DNA of 64,000 nt from Desulfofundulus salinus (GCF_003627965.1 NZ_RBWE01000001.1:1480769-1544768); one strand, 5' to 3'. Positions 17,045-26,539 are shown, numbered from the stretch's first letter. Numbers and translations are program-made. The notes: generated by a model from the sequence alone, not told the origin.

Positions 17045-17464
17045 ATGGTCTCGCAGGGAAGCAGGCAGGTAGCCCGGGTAGCCCTGACCATGGCTTTGAG
17101 CGAGGACAGGGAACAGGAGCGGGAGTTAAAGTCCCGTTTTGCCCGGGAGGGTTTTAAAACAGCTGCAGTGGATTACGGTGGTGATTTTATCTCTTCGGTA
17201 AATAAAATTACCGAGCGGGCGGTGGTAGCCGCCAAGCGGGAAGGCGTGATCAGGGAAGTCCACGCCGAGGAAGGAGCAGTGGCCGGAGCAACCCGGGAGG
17301 CCCTCTCCCAGATCATGCCCAAGGCCATCGGTTTAAACGTAGGAGGCAAAATAGGTATTGCCCGGCACGAGGATCATATCAGTGTTGCCGTTTTCTTTGG
17401 GGTGGGACTTTTACACCTGGATGATGTGGCTGTAGGACTGGGACACAGGGCGGTTTCTTCGTAA
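17045..17464 (+). CDS. HutP-family RNA-binding antiterminator homologue
   Basis: A 139-residue protein matching the HutP family along its length: [20 protein letters not shown] at the N-terminus, [18 protein letters not shown] near 60-77, and a C-terminal [25 protein letters not shown]. HutP of Bacillus is a hexamer that, with L-histidine and Mg2+, binds UAG-rich hut leader RNA and prevents termination. His73 and a C-terminal His (134) are kept, but position 77, a metal-ligand His in the Bacillus protein as I remember it, is Gly. Start ATG 17045 follows GGAGGTGGGCGGG. The gene lies directly before aroH and the trp leader, with no hut genes nearby, so a role in aromatic amino acid control is a reasonable inference. 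Confidence 0.82.
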   Translation: MVSQGSRQVARVALTMALSEDREQERELKSRFAREGFKTAAVDYGGDFISSVNKITERAVVAAKREGVIREVHAEEGAVAGATREALSQIMPKAIGLNVGGKIGIARHEDHISVAVFFGVGLLHLDDVAVGLGHRAVSS

Positions 17465-17543
17465 ACAACATTTAAGGTGTCATGTAATTGCTTGTTGTAA
17501 GTGCTTGTATTTTTATATTTATTATTACCAGGGGGACGGTAGG

Positions 17544-17921
17544 ATGGCAAAAACCTATTTGCGGGGTATCCGGGGAGCCATAACGGTAGAACGGAATACG
17601 GCTGAGGATATCATTCAGGCCACGGGAGAACTGTTGCAGGCTATTATGGCGGAAAACGATCTTGACCCCGAGGACATTGCCAGTGCCTTTTTTACCGTTA
17701 CTGCCGATCTTAATGCTGAATTTCCGGCTACGGCAGCCCGGGAACTGCTGGGGTGGAAATATGTGCCCCTTTTATGTGCCCGGGAAATTGATGTGCCGGG
17801 GCGCCTGCCCCGGTGCATACGGGTACTGGTTCACGTGAACACAACCCGCTCCCAGCGGGAAATCAAGCATGTTTATTTGCGGGAAGCTGCGCAACTGCGC
17901 ACTGATTTACTTCCCCAGTAA
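17544..17921 (+). CDS. aroH: Chorismate mutase, AroH type
   Basis: A 125-residue monofunctional chorismate mutase of the trimeric AroH class, converting chorismate to prephenate for Tyr and Phe synthesis. Family motifs are present in order: [13 protein letters not shown] at residues 6-18 with the active-site Arg, [16 protein letters not shown] near 60, [13 protein letters not shown] near 76 with the catalytic Arg in CARE, and [11 protein letters not shown] near 93. A C-terminal [15 protein letters not shown] completes it. Start ATG 17544 follows GGGGGACGGTAGG. It probably shares a transcript with the HutP homologue 79 bases upstream. Confidence 0.96.
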   Translation: MAKTYLRGIRGAITVERNTAEDIIQATGELLQAIMAENDLDPEDIASAFFTVTADLNAEFPATAARELLGWKYVPLLCAREIDVPGRLPRCIRVLVHVNTTRSQREIKHVYLREAAQLRTDLLPQ

Positions 17922-17964
17922 GGGTACCGTAAGGAATAGAAGCGTCGCAAAACTAAAAGGGGCA

Positions 17965-18217
17965 TGGGCGGCGGTCGTCGCTAAGGAGCGACTTGCGGAG
18001 GGCCGGATACGAAACACGGCGCAGCTGAGGTTAGCGAACCGGCAGCGCGAATCGCGCTGGTAACAGTCTCGCAATAAATGTTTGTACCCAATAAGAAAGT
18101 GTTCCAATCAAATGGCAAACTTCCATGCGCATATGTAGCGCTGCCAGGTTCGCTCCGAAGCAAGCCGATGTTTCGTCCGGCCCGTAGCACGGAGCGACGG
18201 GGGACGACCGCCGCCCA
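17965..18217. repeat. Long hairpin element between aroH and the trp promoter (family B-like)
   Basis: The outer stem TGGGCGGCGGTCGTC (17965-17979) pairs perfectly with GACGACCGCCGCCCA (18203-18217). After an internal loop (AAGGAGCGACTTGCGGAG against TAGCACGGAGCGACGGG), further arms GGGCCGGA / TCCGGCCC, CGAAACA / TGTTTCG and AGCGAACC / GGTTCGCT continue the hairpin for about 100 nt per side. The loop strands resemble those of the other copies, but the outer stem is different. No target duplication was found. Confidence 0.8.
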
Positions 18218-18290
18218 AGTGGTTATGTGACAGTATCTAGAAAGGATCAAAATATCCCGTTTCAGGGCGGAACTCGGGGAAATTGACCCC

Positions 18291-18319
18291 TTGACAAAAC
18301 ATGTTCTCCGTGGTAAGGT
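18291..18319 (+). promoter_or_regulatory. Sigma-A-type promoter of the trp operon
   Basis: TTGACA (18291-18296), a 17-bp spacer and TAAGGT (18314-18319). It is placed just upstream of the NAG-repeat leader. Confidence 0.72.
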
Positions 18320-18339
18320 ACGCTTAGCTAAATATGGTG

Positions 18340-18400
18340 CAGGTTTTTAGTTGAGTTAGCAGAGTTGAGTTGAGGGGAGCTTCAGTTGAGGCGTGGCGAG
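18340..18400 (+). promoter_or_regulatory. Probable TRAP-binding leader (eleven NAG triplets) of trpEGDCFBA
   Basis: NAG triplets start at 18340, 18348, 18353, 18357, 18362, 18367, 18372, 18377, 18383, 18388 and 18398: eleven GAG/TAG/CAG units, nine of them with spacers of 1-3 nt (mostly 2). This is the spacing of a TRAP (MtrB) site. GCGTGGC (18391-18397), between the last two triplets, can pair with GCCGGCGC (18421-18428), the 5' arm of the following terminator, giving a mutually exclusive antiterminator. Bound TRAP would block it and allow termination. No mtrB gene is in the window. Confidence 0.78.
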
Positions 18401-18420
18401 TCTTCGTGCGGGTGTGGGCT

Positions 18421-18455
18421 GCCGGCGCTCATTGGAGCGCCGGCTTTTTGCTTTT
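18421..18455 (+). terminator. trp attenuator terminator
   Basis: GCCGGCGCTC pairs perfectly with GAGCGCCGGC over a 4-nt loop, followed by TTTTTGCTTTT. It lies just before trpE, and its 5' arm overlaps the putative antiterminator. Confidence 0.93.
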
Positions 18456-18475
18456 AGAGCAAGGGGGGTTCAGGT

Positions 18476-20137
18476 TTGATTTTTCCCTCGGAAGAAGAGT
18501 ACTTACAGCTGGCCTGCCATTACCGGCTGGTACCTGTGAGCGCCGAATGGGAGGCGGATATGGAAACACCCATTTCCCTTTTTTCCCGGCTGGCCACCAG
18601 GGGACCTTCCTTTCTTCTGGAAAGTGTGGAGGGTGGTGAAAAGCTGGCCCGCTATTCCTTTATTGGTCTTGATCCCCTGGCCGTGTACCACCAAAAGGGC
18701 GGTCTGGGGCAGATTATCCTTGGGGCAAAAAACTCTTCCGGCCTGATTGATGCCCTCAGGTCAGTTGGAAAAGAATGTATGATAGCATACCGCCCGGAGA
18801 GGGGGTCACTGTTATCCAACAGCGCAGACGGAGTTGCGCCAGGTGGTTCGGAGTACAGGTATTATCTGGAAGGGAACCCATTTGTCATTGTTGAGCAGCT
18901 GATGAGCTATTTGCGAGGTCCCCACCTGCCGGAGTTACCCCGCTTTTACGGTGGTGCAGTGGGCTACTTTGGCTACGACCTGGTGCGCTGGCTGGAAAGG
19001 TTGCCTCTAACGGCCACGGATGACCTGGGATTGCCCGACATGATCCTGCTTTTTACCGGCACCGTGCTCATCCTGGATCACCTGCGCCACACCTTAAGGG
19101 TGGTGGTGAACACACAGCCCGGACCAGATCCTCAAACCGCCTACCTCCAGGCGATAAAAACTATTGAAAAAATACACCGGTTAATTAACGGTTCCCCTGC
19201 CAGCAGGGACACTGCCGGTGGCCCGGGACCGGGTGGGAAGCTAAACACGCATAGATTTCAACAACGGGCCATGAAAGAATGTTCCTCAACAAAGAGAGAT
19301 ACAAACTCCAGTATAAGCACCAACCTGACTCGAGGGGAATTTGTATCCCTGGTGCAAAAGGCTAAGGAATATATCAGGCAGGGGGAAATCCTGCAGGTGG
19401 TTCTTTCCCAGCGTTTGCAGGTGCCCTTTAACGGAGATCCCTTCCAGGTTTACCGGCGGTTGCGCCGCATTAACCCCACCCCCTACCTGTATTACCTGAA
19501 CCTGGGGCAAGTAGTAATGGCCGGTTCTTCACCGGAGATGCTGGTACGCGTGGAGGACGATACGGTAGAAACCCGGCCCATTGCAGGAACACGCCCCCGG
19601 GGAGCTACCGTTGCGGAAGACGAAGCGCTGGCGGCGGAGTTGCTGGCCGATCCCAAGGAGCAGGCGGAACACGTAATGCTGGTGGACCTGGGGCGCAACG
19701 ACCTGGGCCGGGTATGCACTCCGGGGAGCGTAACCGTACCCCAGTTCATGAGCGTCGAGAAATATTCCCACGTCATGCATCTCGTTTCATCGGTACGGGG
19801 CGTTCTGGCCCGTAATGCGTCGGCTTTTGATGCCTTCAAGGCCTGTTTTCCGGCCGGTACGGTTTCTGGAGCGCCCAAAGTACGGGCAATGGAGATTATC
19901 GAAGAACTGGAACCCTTACGCCGCGGTCCTTACGCCGGTGCCGTGGGTTACCTGGGGTATAACGGCAACCTGGATACAGCCATCACTATCCGCACCGTCA
20001 CTTTTTACAGGGGTTTTGCTTACGTGCAGGCGGGGGCAGGCATTGTGGCCGATTCCGTACCGGAAAGGGAGTACCAGGAAACCCTGAACAAAGCCCGGGC
20101 ACTGCTGCAAACCCTTGACCTGGAAAATGAGGGGTGA
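18476..20137 (+). CDS. trpE: Anthranilate synthase component I
   Basis: A 553-residue chorismate-utilising enzyme that makes anthranilate with glutamine-derived ammonia from TrpG. The N-terminal [18 protein letters not shown] (near residue 47) is the tryptophan feedback-binding LLES region. The catalytic C-terminal domain has [21 protein letters not shown] near 365, [36 protein letters not shown] and [19 protein letters not shown] Ser/Gly-rich insertion near residues 230-275 separates the domains. Start is TTG 18476 after GGGGGG. It is the first gene of the attenuated trp operon; its stop overlaps sequence upstream of trpG. Confidence 0.97.
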   Translation: MIFPSEEEYLQLACHYRLVPVSAEWEADMETPISLFSRLATRGPSFLLESVEGGEKLARYSFIGLDPLAVYHQKGGLGQIILGAKNSSGLIDALRSVGKECMIAYRPERGSLLSNSADGVAPGGSEYRYYLEGNPFVIVEQLMSYLRGPHLPELPRFYGGAVGYFGYDLVRWLERLPLTATDDLGLPDMILLFTGTVLILDHLRHTLRVVVNTQPGPDPQTAYLQAIKTIEKIHRLINGSPASRDTAGGPGPGGKLNTHRFQQRAMKECSSTKRDTNSSISTNLTRGEFVSLVQKAKEYIRQGEILQVVLSQRLQVPFNGDPFQVYRRLRRINPTPYLYYLNLGQVVMAGSSPEMLVRVEDDTVETRPIAGTRPRGATVAEDEALAAELLADPKEQAEHVMLVDLGRNDLGRVCTPGSVTVPQFMSVEKYSHVMHLVSSVRGVLARNASAFDAFKACFPAGTVSGAPKVRAMEIIEELEPLRRGPYAGAVGYLGYNGNLDTAITIRTVTFYRGFAYVQAGAGIVADSVPEREYQETLNKARALLQTLDLENEG

Positions 20138-20142
20138 GAGCA

Positions 20143-20784
20143 ATGTTTGCCGCACCGGTAAGGCCCGAACAGTTCAGGTTACCGGCAGGTGAAGAGGTAA
20201 GGCTACTTATGATCGATAACTACGACTCCTTTACTTATAACCTGGTGCAGTATTTTGGGGAACTCGGGATACCCGTCGAGGTAAGGCGCAACGACCAGAT
20301 TACCCTGGATAAAATCAGAGCCTTAAGCCCCACCCACGTGGTCATTTCCCCCGGTCCCGGAAACCCCGACGGGGCGGGGATTTCCCTGGCGCTGGTGAGG
20401 AACCTGGCCGGGAAAGTACCAATCCTGGGGGTGTGCCTGGGCCACCAGACCATAGGCCAGGCCTTCGGCGGCCGCGTTGTTCAGGCTCATCAGCTGATGC
20501 ACGGTAAGACCTCGGCCATTTATCACGACGGCCGGACCATTTTTCACGGGCTGCCTTCCCCCTTTACGGCTACCCGCTATCATTCCCTGGTGGTGGATGA
20601 GCATCACCTGCCCGGTTGCCTTGAGGTAAGTGCCTGGACGGTGGAAGGGGAAATCATGGGTTTACGCCACCGGGAGTTTACCGTTGAAGGGGTGCAATTC
20701 CATCCCGAATCCATTCTTACGGAATACGGGCGGGATTTGCTGGCCAACTTCCTGCGGTGCCGGGGTGGCCGGTGGGCCGCCTGA
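20143..20784 (+). CDS. trpG: Anthranilate synthase component II (glutamine amidotransferase)
   Basis: A class I glutamine amidotransferase of ~213 residues supplying ammonia to TrpE. Visible motifs: [28 protein letters not shown], the nucleophile Cys in [16 protein letters not shown] near residue 92, and the catalytic His-Glu in HPESI near 190. ATG 20143 follows GAGGGGTGAG and would give a 20-residue leader before the usual first strand; an ATG at 20211 is inside that strand and less likely. It could also serve PabB in folate synthesis, as in Bacillus, if no separate pabA exists. Confidence 0.95.
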   Translation: MFAAPVRPEQFRLPAGEEVRLLMIDNYDSFTYNLVQYFGELGIPVEVRRNDQITLDKIRALSPTHVVISPGPGNPDGAGISLALVRNLAGKVPILGVCLGHQTIGQAFGGRVVQAHQLMHGKTSAIYHDGRTIFHGLPSPFTATRYHSLVVDEHHLPGCLEVSAWTVEGEIMGLRHREFTVEGVQFHPESILTEYGRDLLANFLRCRGGRWAA

Positions 20785-20820
20785 AGCGATTTAACTTTTG
20801 CTGAGGGGAGACGAGTGAAG

Positions 20821-21855
20821 ATGATCAAAGAAGCCATCAGCCGGGCAGTGGCCGGGCAAAGTCTGACCGAAAAAGAAGCGGAACAGGTAATGGATGAAAT
20901 CATGACCGGACAGGCGAGCCCGGCGCAGATTGCCGCGCTGCTCACTGCCATGCGTTTTAAAGGGGAAACTATAGAAGAAATTACCGGCTTCGCCCGGTCC
21001 ATGCGCCGTCACGCCACACCGGTTCGTTCCAGGCACCCCTTGCTGGTGGACACCTGCGGCACGGGGGGAGACGGAGCCAACACCTTTAACATTTCCACCA
21101 TCGCCGCCTTCGTGCTGGCCGGGGCAGGGGTTCCGGTAGCAAAACACGGCAACCGTTCCGTATCCAGCCGCTGCGGGTCTGCCGACGTGCTGGAAGCACT
21201 GGGGGTAAATCTGGAGTTATCTCCCGCGGACCTGGAGGAGTGCCTGGACAGGGTAGGAATAGCCTTCCTTTTTGCCCCGGTTCTGCATAAAGCCATGAAG
21301 TATGCGGCGGGACCCCGGCGGGAAATAGGCATTCGCACGGTCTTTAACGTCCTTGGCCCCTTAACCAATCCTGCCGGAGCAAAAGCCCAGATTATAGGGG
21401 TGTACAGTGCGGAACTGGTACCCGTTATCGCCCGGGTACTGGCCCGGCTGGGGACCAGGCGGGCCTTTGTAGTGCACGGAGCGGGAGGGCTGGACGAAAT
21501 CTCCCCGGCCGGCCCGGCAGTAGTGGCCGAAGTGCGGGAAGAAGAAATCAGGGAATATTCCCTGGATCCGGCCGATTACGGTTTTTCTTACGTTCCCGTA
21601 GAGGCCCTGGCCGGGGGCAGCCCGGAACACAATGCGGCCCTGGCCAGGGAAATACTCCGGGGAGCTCCCGGTCCCTGCCGGGATACCGTGCTCCTTAACG
21701 CCGCTCTGGGCCTGGTGGCTGCCGGCAAGGCCGGGGATCTGGCCGGGGGTCTGGCCCTGGCCGCCGCCAGTATTGACAGCGGCGCGGCTGCAGGAAAGCT
21801 TGACGAACTGGTGGCCTTCACCCGCCGGGCCGGCAGGCAGGTGGTCAGCCTTTGA
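20821..21855 (+). CDS. trpD: Anthranilate phosphoribosyltransferase
   Basis: A 344-residue enzyme that transfers phosphoribose from PRPP to anthranilate. The PRPP-binding DTCGTGGDGANTFNIST is near residue 78, and KHGNRSVSSRCGSADVLEALG near 107 binds anthranilate. FLFAPVLHKAMKYAAGPRREIGIRT-type segments and VHGAGGLDEIS near 220 complete the fold. ATG 20821 begins at the canonical MIKEAI; GTG 20815 is closer to GGGGAG and is an alternative. The last four bases overlap the TTG start of trpC (TTGA), indicating coupling. Confidence 0.96.
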   Translation: MIKEAISRAVAGQSLTEKEAEQVMDEIMTGQASPAQIAALLTAMRFKGETIEEITGFARSMRRHATPVRSRHPLLVDTCGTGGDGANTFNISTIAAFVLAGAGVPVAKHGNRSVSSRCGSADVLEALGVNLELSPADLEECLDRVGIAFLFAPVLHKAMKYAAGPRREIGIRTVFNVLGPLTNPAGAKAQIIGVYSAELVPVIARVLARLGTRRAFVVHGAGGLDEISPAGPAVVAEVREEEIREYSLDPADYGFSYVPVEALAGGSPEHNAALAREILRGAPGPCRDTVLLNAALGLVAAGKAGDLAGGLALAAASIDSGAAAGKLDELVAFTRRAGRQVVSL

Positions 21856-22640
21856 TCCTGGAGAAAATTATTGCCCACAAACACCGGGAGATTCAATCCC
21901 GCCGGGAAATACGCCCCCTTTCCCGTTTAGTTGACCGGATCCATGCGCTTGGACCCACCAGGCCCTTAGGCAGCTTCTTGCGCCGGCCCGGGAAAGTGAC
22001 CCTCATAGCCGAGATCAAGCGGGCATCACCATCTAAAGGCTGGCTGGTAAAAGGCATGAAACCGGTAGAAACAGCCCGGATTTATACCCGGGCTGGTGCC
22101 GCGGCCATTTCCATACTTACCGATAACCGCTTTTTCCGGGGGCATCGCGCGTTCCTGCCCCTGGTGCGCCGGGAAAGCCCGTTGCCCCTTTTGTGCAAGG
22201 ACTTTATCATCGACCCTTATCAAATATACGAAGCCCGCTGTCTGGGGGCAGATGCCGTCCTGCTTATTGTCGCGGCGCTCAATGACCGGCAGTTGACCGC
22301 CTTTCAAGCACTGGCCGGTGAGCTGGGCATGAGCTGCCTGGTGGAAGTGCACACTGCGGAAGAACTGGAGCGCGCCCGGGCATCTGGAGCCACCATCATC
22401 GGCATTAACAACCGGAACCTGCACACGTTTTCTACGGATCTTAGCACTACCTTCCGCCTGCGGGAGAAAATCACCGACCCCGGAGTGGTGGTGGTCAGCG
22501 AAAGTGGCATTAATTCCAGAGAAGATATGCTGGCCCTGGCCCGCTACCGGGTAGATGCGGCCCTGGTGGGAGAGGCCCTGGTGAGAGCCGGTGATGTAGA
22601 GCAAAAGGTGAAAGAACTGCTGGGGGCACATATTCAGTAG
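21852..22640 (+). CDS. trpC: Indole-3-glycerol-phosphate synthase
   Basis: A 262-residue TIM barrel converting carboxyphenylamino-deoxyribulose phosphate to indole glycerol phosphate. Motifs: LIAEIKRASPSKGWL near residue 50 with catalytic Glu and Lys, LCKDFIIDPYQIYEAR near 113 with the catalytic Lys, LVEVHTAEE near 157, GINNRNL near 180 and VSESGI near 210. The TTG start overlaps the trpD stop. The C-terminus ends within the outer arm of a hairpin element that separates it from trpF. Confidence 0.96.
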   Translation: MILEKIIAHKHREIQSRREIRPLSRLVDRIHALGPTRPLGSFLRRPGKVTLIAEIKRASPSKGWLVKGMKPVETARIYTRAGAAAISILTDNRFFRGHRAFLPLVRRESPLPLLCKDFIIDPYQIYEARCLGADAVLLIVAALNDRQLTAFQALAGELGMSCLVEVHTAEELERARASGATIIGINNRNLHTFSTDLSTTFRLREKITDPGVVVVSESGINSREDMLALARYRVDAALVGEALVRAGDVEQKVKELLGAHIQ

Positions 22641-22925
22641 AACCGTTATGACAAGTATGCGGCGCTGTCCGGAGCGAACGACTTGCGAAGCGCCGGTAAC
22701 AGCACCCGGCGAAGCGAGGCTGCCGGCTCGGCTCTCGAGGACGCATGATGGACTACCAGAAGAAATTTTCTTAGACATATTACTTAGAAGAGGTAACAAC
22801 GAAGAATAATTAGTGGCGGGCAATCCGCAGAGAGCCAGAGCCGGCCCGAAGCGAGCCGCGGTGCTGTCGGCGCGAAGCACTGGAGTGAGCGGGGACAGCG
22901 CCGCATCCCGCCAGGTTCATTGAAT
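22632..22925. repeat. Hairpin element inside the trp operon, between trpC and trpF (family B)
   Basis: Nested inverted repeats: ATTCAGTAGAACC with GGTTCATTGAAT, ATGCGGCGCTGTCC (22657-22670) with GGACAGCGCCGCAT (22893-22906, perfect), AACAGCACC with GGTGCTGT, and GCCGGCTC with GAGCCGGC near the tip. CTGGGGG occurs just outside both ends and may be a target duplication. The left end includes the last codons of trpC. The copy at 37734-38000 is about 80% alike by eye; a deleted copy lies at 5017. As part of the operon it would be transcribed. Confidence 0.85.
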
Positions 22926-22951
22926 TTTACTCTGGGGGAAGGTATTGTTCC

Positions 22952-23566
22952 ATGGTAAGGGTAAAAATCTGTGGCATCACTGATATTTCCAGTGCCCTGG
23001 CAGCCGCTGAAGCGGGAGCAGATGCCCTCGGTTTTGTCTTTGCCCCCAGCCCCCGGCGCATCACCCCGTCCCAGGCCTGCCGGATCTGCAGGGAATTGCC
23101 GCCCTTCATCACCCGGGTGGGAGTATTTGTAGATGCCCCGCTGGAAGAAGTGCGGGCCGTGGCGGAATACTGCGGACTGGACGCGATCCAGCTGCACGGC
23201 AGTGAATCCCCGGACTACTGTCGCGCCCTGGGCCGCAGGGTGATCAAGGCCTTCCGGGTTGGTGATGAAATCGACCCGGTAGAGTTATCCCGCTATCCGG
23301 CAGATGCCATATTGCTTGATACCTTTGTGGCCGGTCAAAAGGGAGGCACCGGGCAGCCCTTTGACTGGCAGCTGGCCGCCGGTTTAAAGCTTTCCCGTCC
23401 CCTCATCCTGGCCGGCGGCCTGACACCGGAAAATGTCGGCCGGGCGGTGGCCATAGTGCAGCCCTACGGGGTGGACGTCAGCAGCGGGGTGGAAAAGGAC
23501 GGGCAGCCGGGAAAAAAGGACCCGGACAAAATCCGCCGCTTCATTGCCGCAGCCAAAGGCCTTTAG
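22952..23566 (+). CDS. trpF: Phosphoribosylanthranilate isomerase
   Basis: A 204-residue TIM barrel that isomerises phosphoribosyl anthranilate. The start [15 protein letters not shown] carries the catalytic Cys (residue 7). [53 protein letters not shown] with the catalytic Asp near residue 127, and [14 protein letters not shown] and [18 protein letters not shown] follow. The ATG at 22952 follows GGGGGAAGG. It is separated from trpC by the hairpin element but remains in operon order. Confidence 0.97.
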   Translation: MVRVKICGITDISSALAAAEAGADALGFVFAPSPRRITPSQACRICRELPPFITRVGVFVDAPLEEVRAVAEYCGLDAIQLHGSESPDYCRALGRRVIKAFRVGDEIDPVELSRYPADAILLDTFVAGQKGGTGQPFDWQLAAGLKLSRPLILAGGLTPENVGRAVAIVQPYGVDVSSGVEKDGQPGKKDPDKIRRFIAAAKGL

Positions 23567-23591
23567 CAATATATACAAGGGGGAAAAACAC

Positions 23592-24782
23592 ATGCCTTTA
23601 CCGGATGAACGGGGCTACTTTGGATCCTTTGGAGGCCGTTACGTGCCGGAAACCCTTATGCCGGCCCTGGAAGAACTGACCGCGGCCTACCAGGAAGCCC
23701 GCCGGGACCCGTCCTTCTGGCAGGAGCTGGAATATTATCTGCAGCAATACGTGGGACGGCCCTCACCATTGTATTTTGCCCGCCGTCTGAGTGAATACTG
23801 CCGGGGGGCCAGGATTTATCTCAAGAGGGAAGACCTCAACCACACCGGTGCCCACAAGATAAATAATACCATTGGCCAGATTCTCCTGGCCCGGCGCATG
23901 GGTAAGAAACGGATTATTGCCGAAACGGGTGCCGGTCAGCACGGGGTGGCCACAGCTACCGCCGCTGCGCTGTTCGGCATGGAATGTGCCGTATACATGG
24001 GCGAAGAGGATATGGCCCGCCAGGCCCTGAACGTCTTCCGCATGCGCATCCTGGGTGCTACGGTGGTTGGTGTGACGGCGGGCAGCCGTACCCTGAAAGA
24101 TGCCATGAACGAAGCCATGCGGGATTGGGTGACCAATGTCGATACCACTTATTACCTGATCGGATCGGTGGCCGGCCCTCATCCCTATCCCGTGATGGTG
24201 CGGGATTTTCAGCGCGTGATTGGGGTGGAGACCCGCCGGCAGGTGCAGGAGCAAACCGGGAGGCTGCCCGATGTAATCGTGGCCTGCGTGGGCGGGGGGA
24301 GCAATGCCATGGGCATATTCCACCCCTTCCTTGAAGATAGGGAAGTAAAACTGGTCGGGGTGGAAGCAGCGGGCTGCGGGCTGGAAACCGGCAAACACGC
24401 TGCCACCCTTAACCGGGGCCGCCCGGGTATTTTGCACGGCTCGAAAAGCTACGTCCTGCAGGATGAAGATGGCCAGATCAACCTGGCCCACTCCATTTCC
24501 GCCGGACTGGATTACCCCGGTGTGGGTCCCGAGCACAGCTATTTGAAAGAAACGGGCCGGGTCGTCTATACTGCCGTAACCGATGGGGAGGCCCTGGAAG
24601 CCTTTCAACTGCTCTGCCGCACCGAGGGAATCATTCCGGCCCTGGAAAGTGCCCATGCCCTGGCCCAGGCAGTGAGGATGGCCGGGGAAATGCCTCAAGA
24701 TGCCATCATCGTGGTAAACCTCTCCGGCCGGGGGGACAAGGATGTGCAAACCGTGGCCCGCGCCCTGGGAGGGGAGGGCTAA
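23592..24782 (+). CDS. trpB: Tryptophan synthase beta chain
   Basis: A 396-residue PLP enzyme that joins indole and serine. [19 protein letters not shown] starts the protein, the PLP lysine is in [10 protein letters not shown] near residue 85, and [10 protein letters not shown] near 108, [10 protein letters not shown] near 190, [10 protein letters not shown] near 233 and LSGRGDKD near 382 are all present. This is the standard TrpB1 type. Start ATG 23592 follows AAGGGGGAA; the frame is open into trpF, but the upstream part is not conserved. Confidence 0.98.
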   Translation: MPLPDERGYFGSFGGRYVPETLMPALEELTAAYQEARRDPSFWQELEYYLQQYVGRPSPLYFARRLSEYCRGARIYLKREDLNHTGAHKINNTIGQILLARRMGKKRIIAETGAGQHGVATATAAALFGMECAVYMGEEDMARQALNVFRMRILGATVVGVTAGSRTLKDAMNEAMRDWVTNVDTTYYLIGSVAGPHPYPVMVRDFQRVIGVETRRQVQEQTGRLPDVIVACVGGGSNAMGIFHPFLEDREVKLVGVEAAGCGLETGKHAATLNRGRPGILHGSKSYVLQDEDGQINLAHSISAGLDYPGVGPEHSYLKETGRVVYTAVTDGEALEAFQLLCRTEGIIPALESAHALAQAVRMAGEMPQDAIIVVNLSGRGDKDVQTVARALGGEG

Positions 24783-24835
24783 AAAAATTTAAATCTTAAA
24801 GGAAAGGAGTAACCAGGCCCTCCTGGGAAACAGCC

Positions 24836-25645
24836 ATGAAAGGAAACCGCATCACCCAACGTTTTTCTGCCCTGGCCCAAGAAGGGAAAAAGGGTCTGAT
24901 CACTTACATTACCGCCGGGGATCCGGATCTGGATACAACCGCCCGACTGGTTGAGACCATGATTGAGGCCGGGGCCGACCTGGTGGAAGTGGGCATCCCC
25001 TTTTCGGATCCCGTAGCCGACGGCCCGGTTATCCAGCAGGCCTCTGCCCGGGCTCTGGCCAACGGCGTACGGGTTAAGGACATCATCCGCATGTGCGCCG
25101 GCATCCGGCAAAAAAGCACCGGTGTTCCTTTAATCCTGATGACCTACTACAATCCCGTTTTTCAGTACGGGTTGGAAAATTTTGCTCGGGACGCCGCCCG
25201 GGCCGGGGTGGACGGCCTGATCGTGCCCGACCTGCCCTTTGAAGAGAGCGAAGAATTGCTGGGGCATACTGATCGTTATGGACTCGCCCTCATACCCCTG
25301 GTGGCTCCTACCACCACCGAAAAAAGGCTGGCCGCCATGGCTCCCGCGGTCCGGGGCTTTGTCTACTGCGTTTCGGTCACCGGAGTAACCGGTGCCCGGG
25401 AGGAGATTCACACCGACCTGGCGAAATTCATGCAGAAGGTGCGCCGGCACATACAGCTTCCCTGCGCCATTGGCTTCGGCATTGCCGGTCCGGCGCAGGC
25501 TGCCGCGGTGGCACCGTACTGTGATGCCATGGTGGTGGGTAGCGCCATCGTCGACCTGGTGGCCCGGGCGGGTACGGGAGATCCCGCTCCGGCGGTGGCC
25601 TCCCTGGTAAGGGAAATAAAGTGCGCTATCGAAAAGTGTGCCTGA
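24836..25645 (+). CDS. trpA: Tryptophan synthase alpha chain
   Basis: A 269-residue TIM barrel that cleaves indole-3-glycerol phosphate and channels indole to TrpB. The catalytic Glu is in LVEVGIPFSDPVADGPVIQ near residue 48 and the catalytic Asp in GLIVPDLPFEES near 130. YCVSVTGVTGAR, GFGIAGPAQA and VVGSAIVD bind phosphate. ATG 24836 has no strong nearby RBS; an AAAGGAGT lies 26 bases upstream. It is the last trp gene, followed closely by a DAHP synthase. Confidence 0.97.
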   Translation: MKGNRITQRFSALAQEGKKGLITYITAGDPDLDTTARLVETMIEAGADLVEVGIPFSDPVADGPVIQQASARALANGVRVKDIIRMCAGIRQKSTGVPLILMTYYNPVFQYGLENFARDAARAGVDGLIVPDLPFEESEELLGHTDRYGLALIPLVAPTTTEKRLAAMAPAVRGFVYCVSVTGVTGAREEIHTDLAKFMQKVRRHIQLPCAIGFGIAGPAQAAAVAPYCDAMVVGSAIVDLVARAGTGDPAPAVASLVREIKCAIEKCA

Positions 25646-25676
25646 TGTTTAAAGGGTTATTAAGGAGGTACGCACC

Positions 25677-26498
25677 TTGCCTTCCTATGAACTGGTTGGC
25701 CGGGAACGCCAGCCGCAAAACACAGTGATTGATCTAAAAACCTGCCGCCTCGGGGACGGCCAGGTGGTAATTATTGCCGGTCCCTGCGCCGTAGAGAGTG
25801 AGGAGCAGATGCTGGGGCTGGCCCGGACCCTCAAGGAGATGGGGGTACATATCTTAAGGGGCGGAGCCTTTAAACCCCGCACCTCTCCCTATTCCTTCCA
25901 GGGACTGGGAGAAGAAGGTTTGCGTATTCTGGCCCGGGCCCGGGAACTGACCGGTTTGCCCGTGGTCACCGAGGTCACCGACGTGCGCTACCTGGACATG
26001 GTTTTGAAATACACCGATATTCTCCAAATTGGCAGCCGCAACATGCAGAACTTTGACCTGTTGCGGGAAGTCGGACGGGTTCAGCATCCCGTGCTGCTCA
26101 AAAGAGGGTTCGCCGCCACCATCGAGGAGTGGCTGCTGGCCGCGGAATATATTCTGGCCGGGGGCAACCACAAGGTTATCCTGTGCGAGCGGGGCATACG
26201 CACCTTTGAAACCTATACCCGTAACACCCTGGATATAAACGCCATCCCTGCCGTTAAGGAGCTTTCCCACCTGCCTGTAATTGCCGATCCCAGCCACGGC
26301 ACGGGACGCCGCTCCCTGGTGGCCCCGGTGGCCAAAGCGGCGGTAGCGGCGGGAGCCGACGGATTGATGCTGGAAGTTCACCCCTGCCCTCAAGAGGCCC
26401 TTTCCGACGGCCCCCAGTCCCTGTTCCCCGAACAACTGGGGCGGCTGATGGCAGAACTGCGCCCCCTGGCTGAAAGCCTCGGACGCAGGCTGTCCTAA
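25677..26498 (+). CDS. aroF: DAHP synthase, short AroA-beta/KDPS-like type (no regulatory domain)
   Basis: A 273-residue 3-deoxy-7-phosphoheptulonate synthase condensing PEP and erythrose-4-phosphate, the first shikimate step. Motifs: [29 protein letters not shown] near residue 60, [40 protein letters not shown] and DPSHGTGRR. It lacks the N-terminal ferredoxin-like domain present in its paralogue 1.3 kb downstream, so it may be insensitive to feedback. TTG 25677 follows a consensus AAGGAGGT. It lies 31 bases after trpA and is probably the last gene read from the trp promoter. Confidence 0.94.
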   Translation: MPSYELVGRERQPQNTVIDLKTCRLGDGQVVIIAGPCAVESEEQMLGLARTLKEMGVHILRGGAFKPRTSPYSFQGLGEEGLRILARARELTGLPVVTEVTDVRYLDMVLKYTDILQIGSRNMQNFDLLREVGRVQHPVLLKRGFAATIEEWLLAAEYILAGGNHKVILCERGIRTFETYTRNTLDINAIPAVKELSHLPVIADPSHGTGRRSLVAPVAKAAVAAGADGLMLEVHPCPQEALSDGPQSLFPEQLGRLMAELRPLAESLGRRLS

Positions 26499-26539
26499 AA
26501 AAACAGGGCTGCCATAACTTACAATAACCACTATAAAAA

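Noticed and set aside
17922-18290. Open frames across the hairpin between aroH and trp
   Set aside because: They follow the inverted repeat on both strands and show no RBS or family; they are by-products of the GC-rich palindrome.
18348-18390. Reading the NAG array as a HutP site
   Set aside because: Spacers are mostly 2 nt with a 5-nt period, fitting TRAP; HutP sites, as I recall, use 4-nt spacers. Kept only as a hypothesis in the findings.
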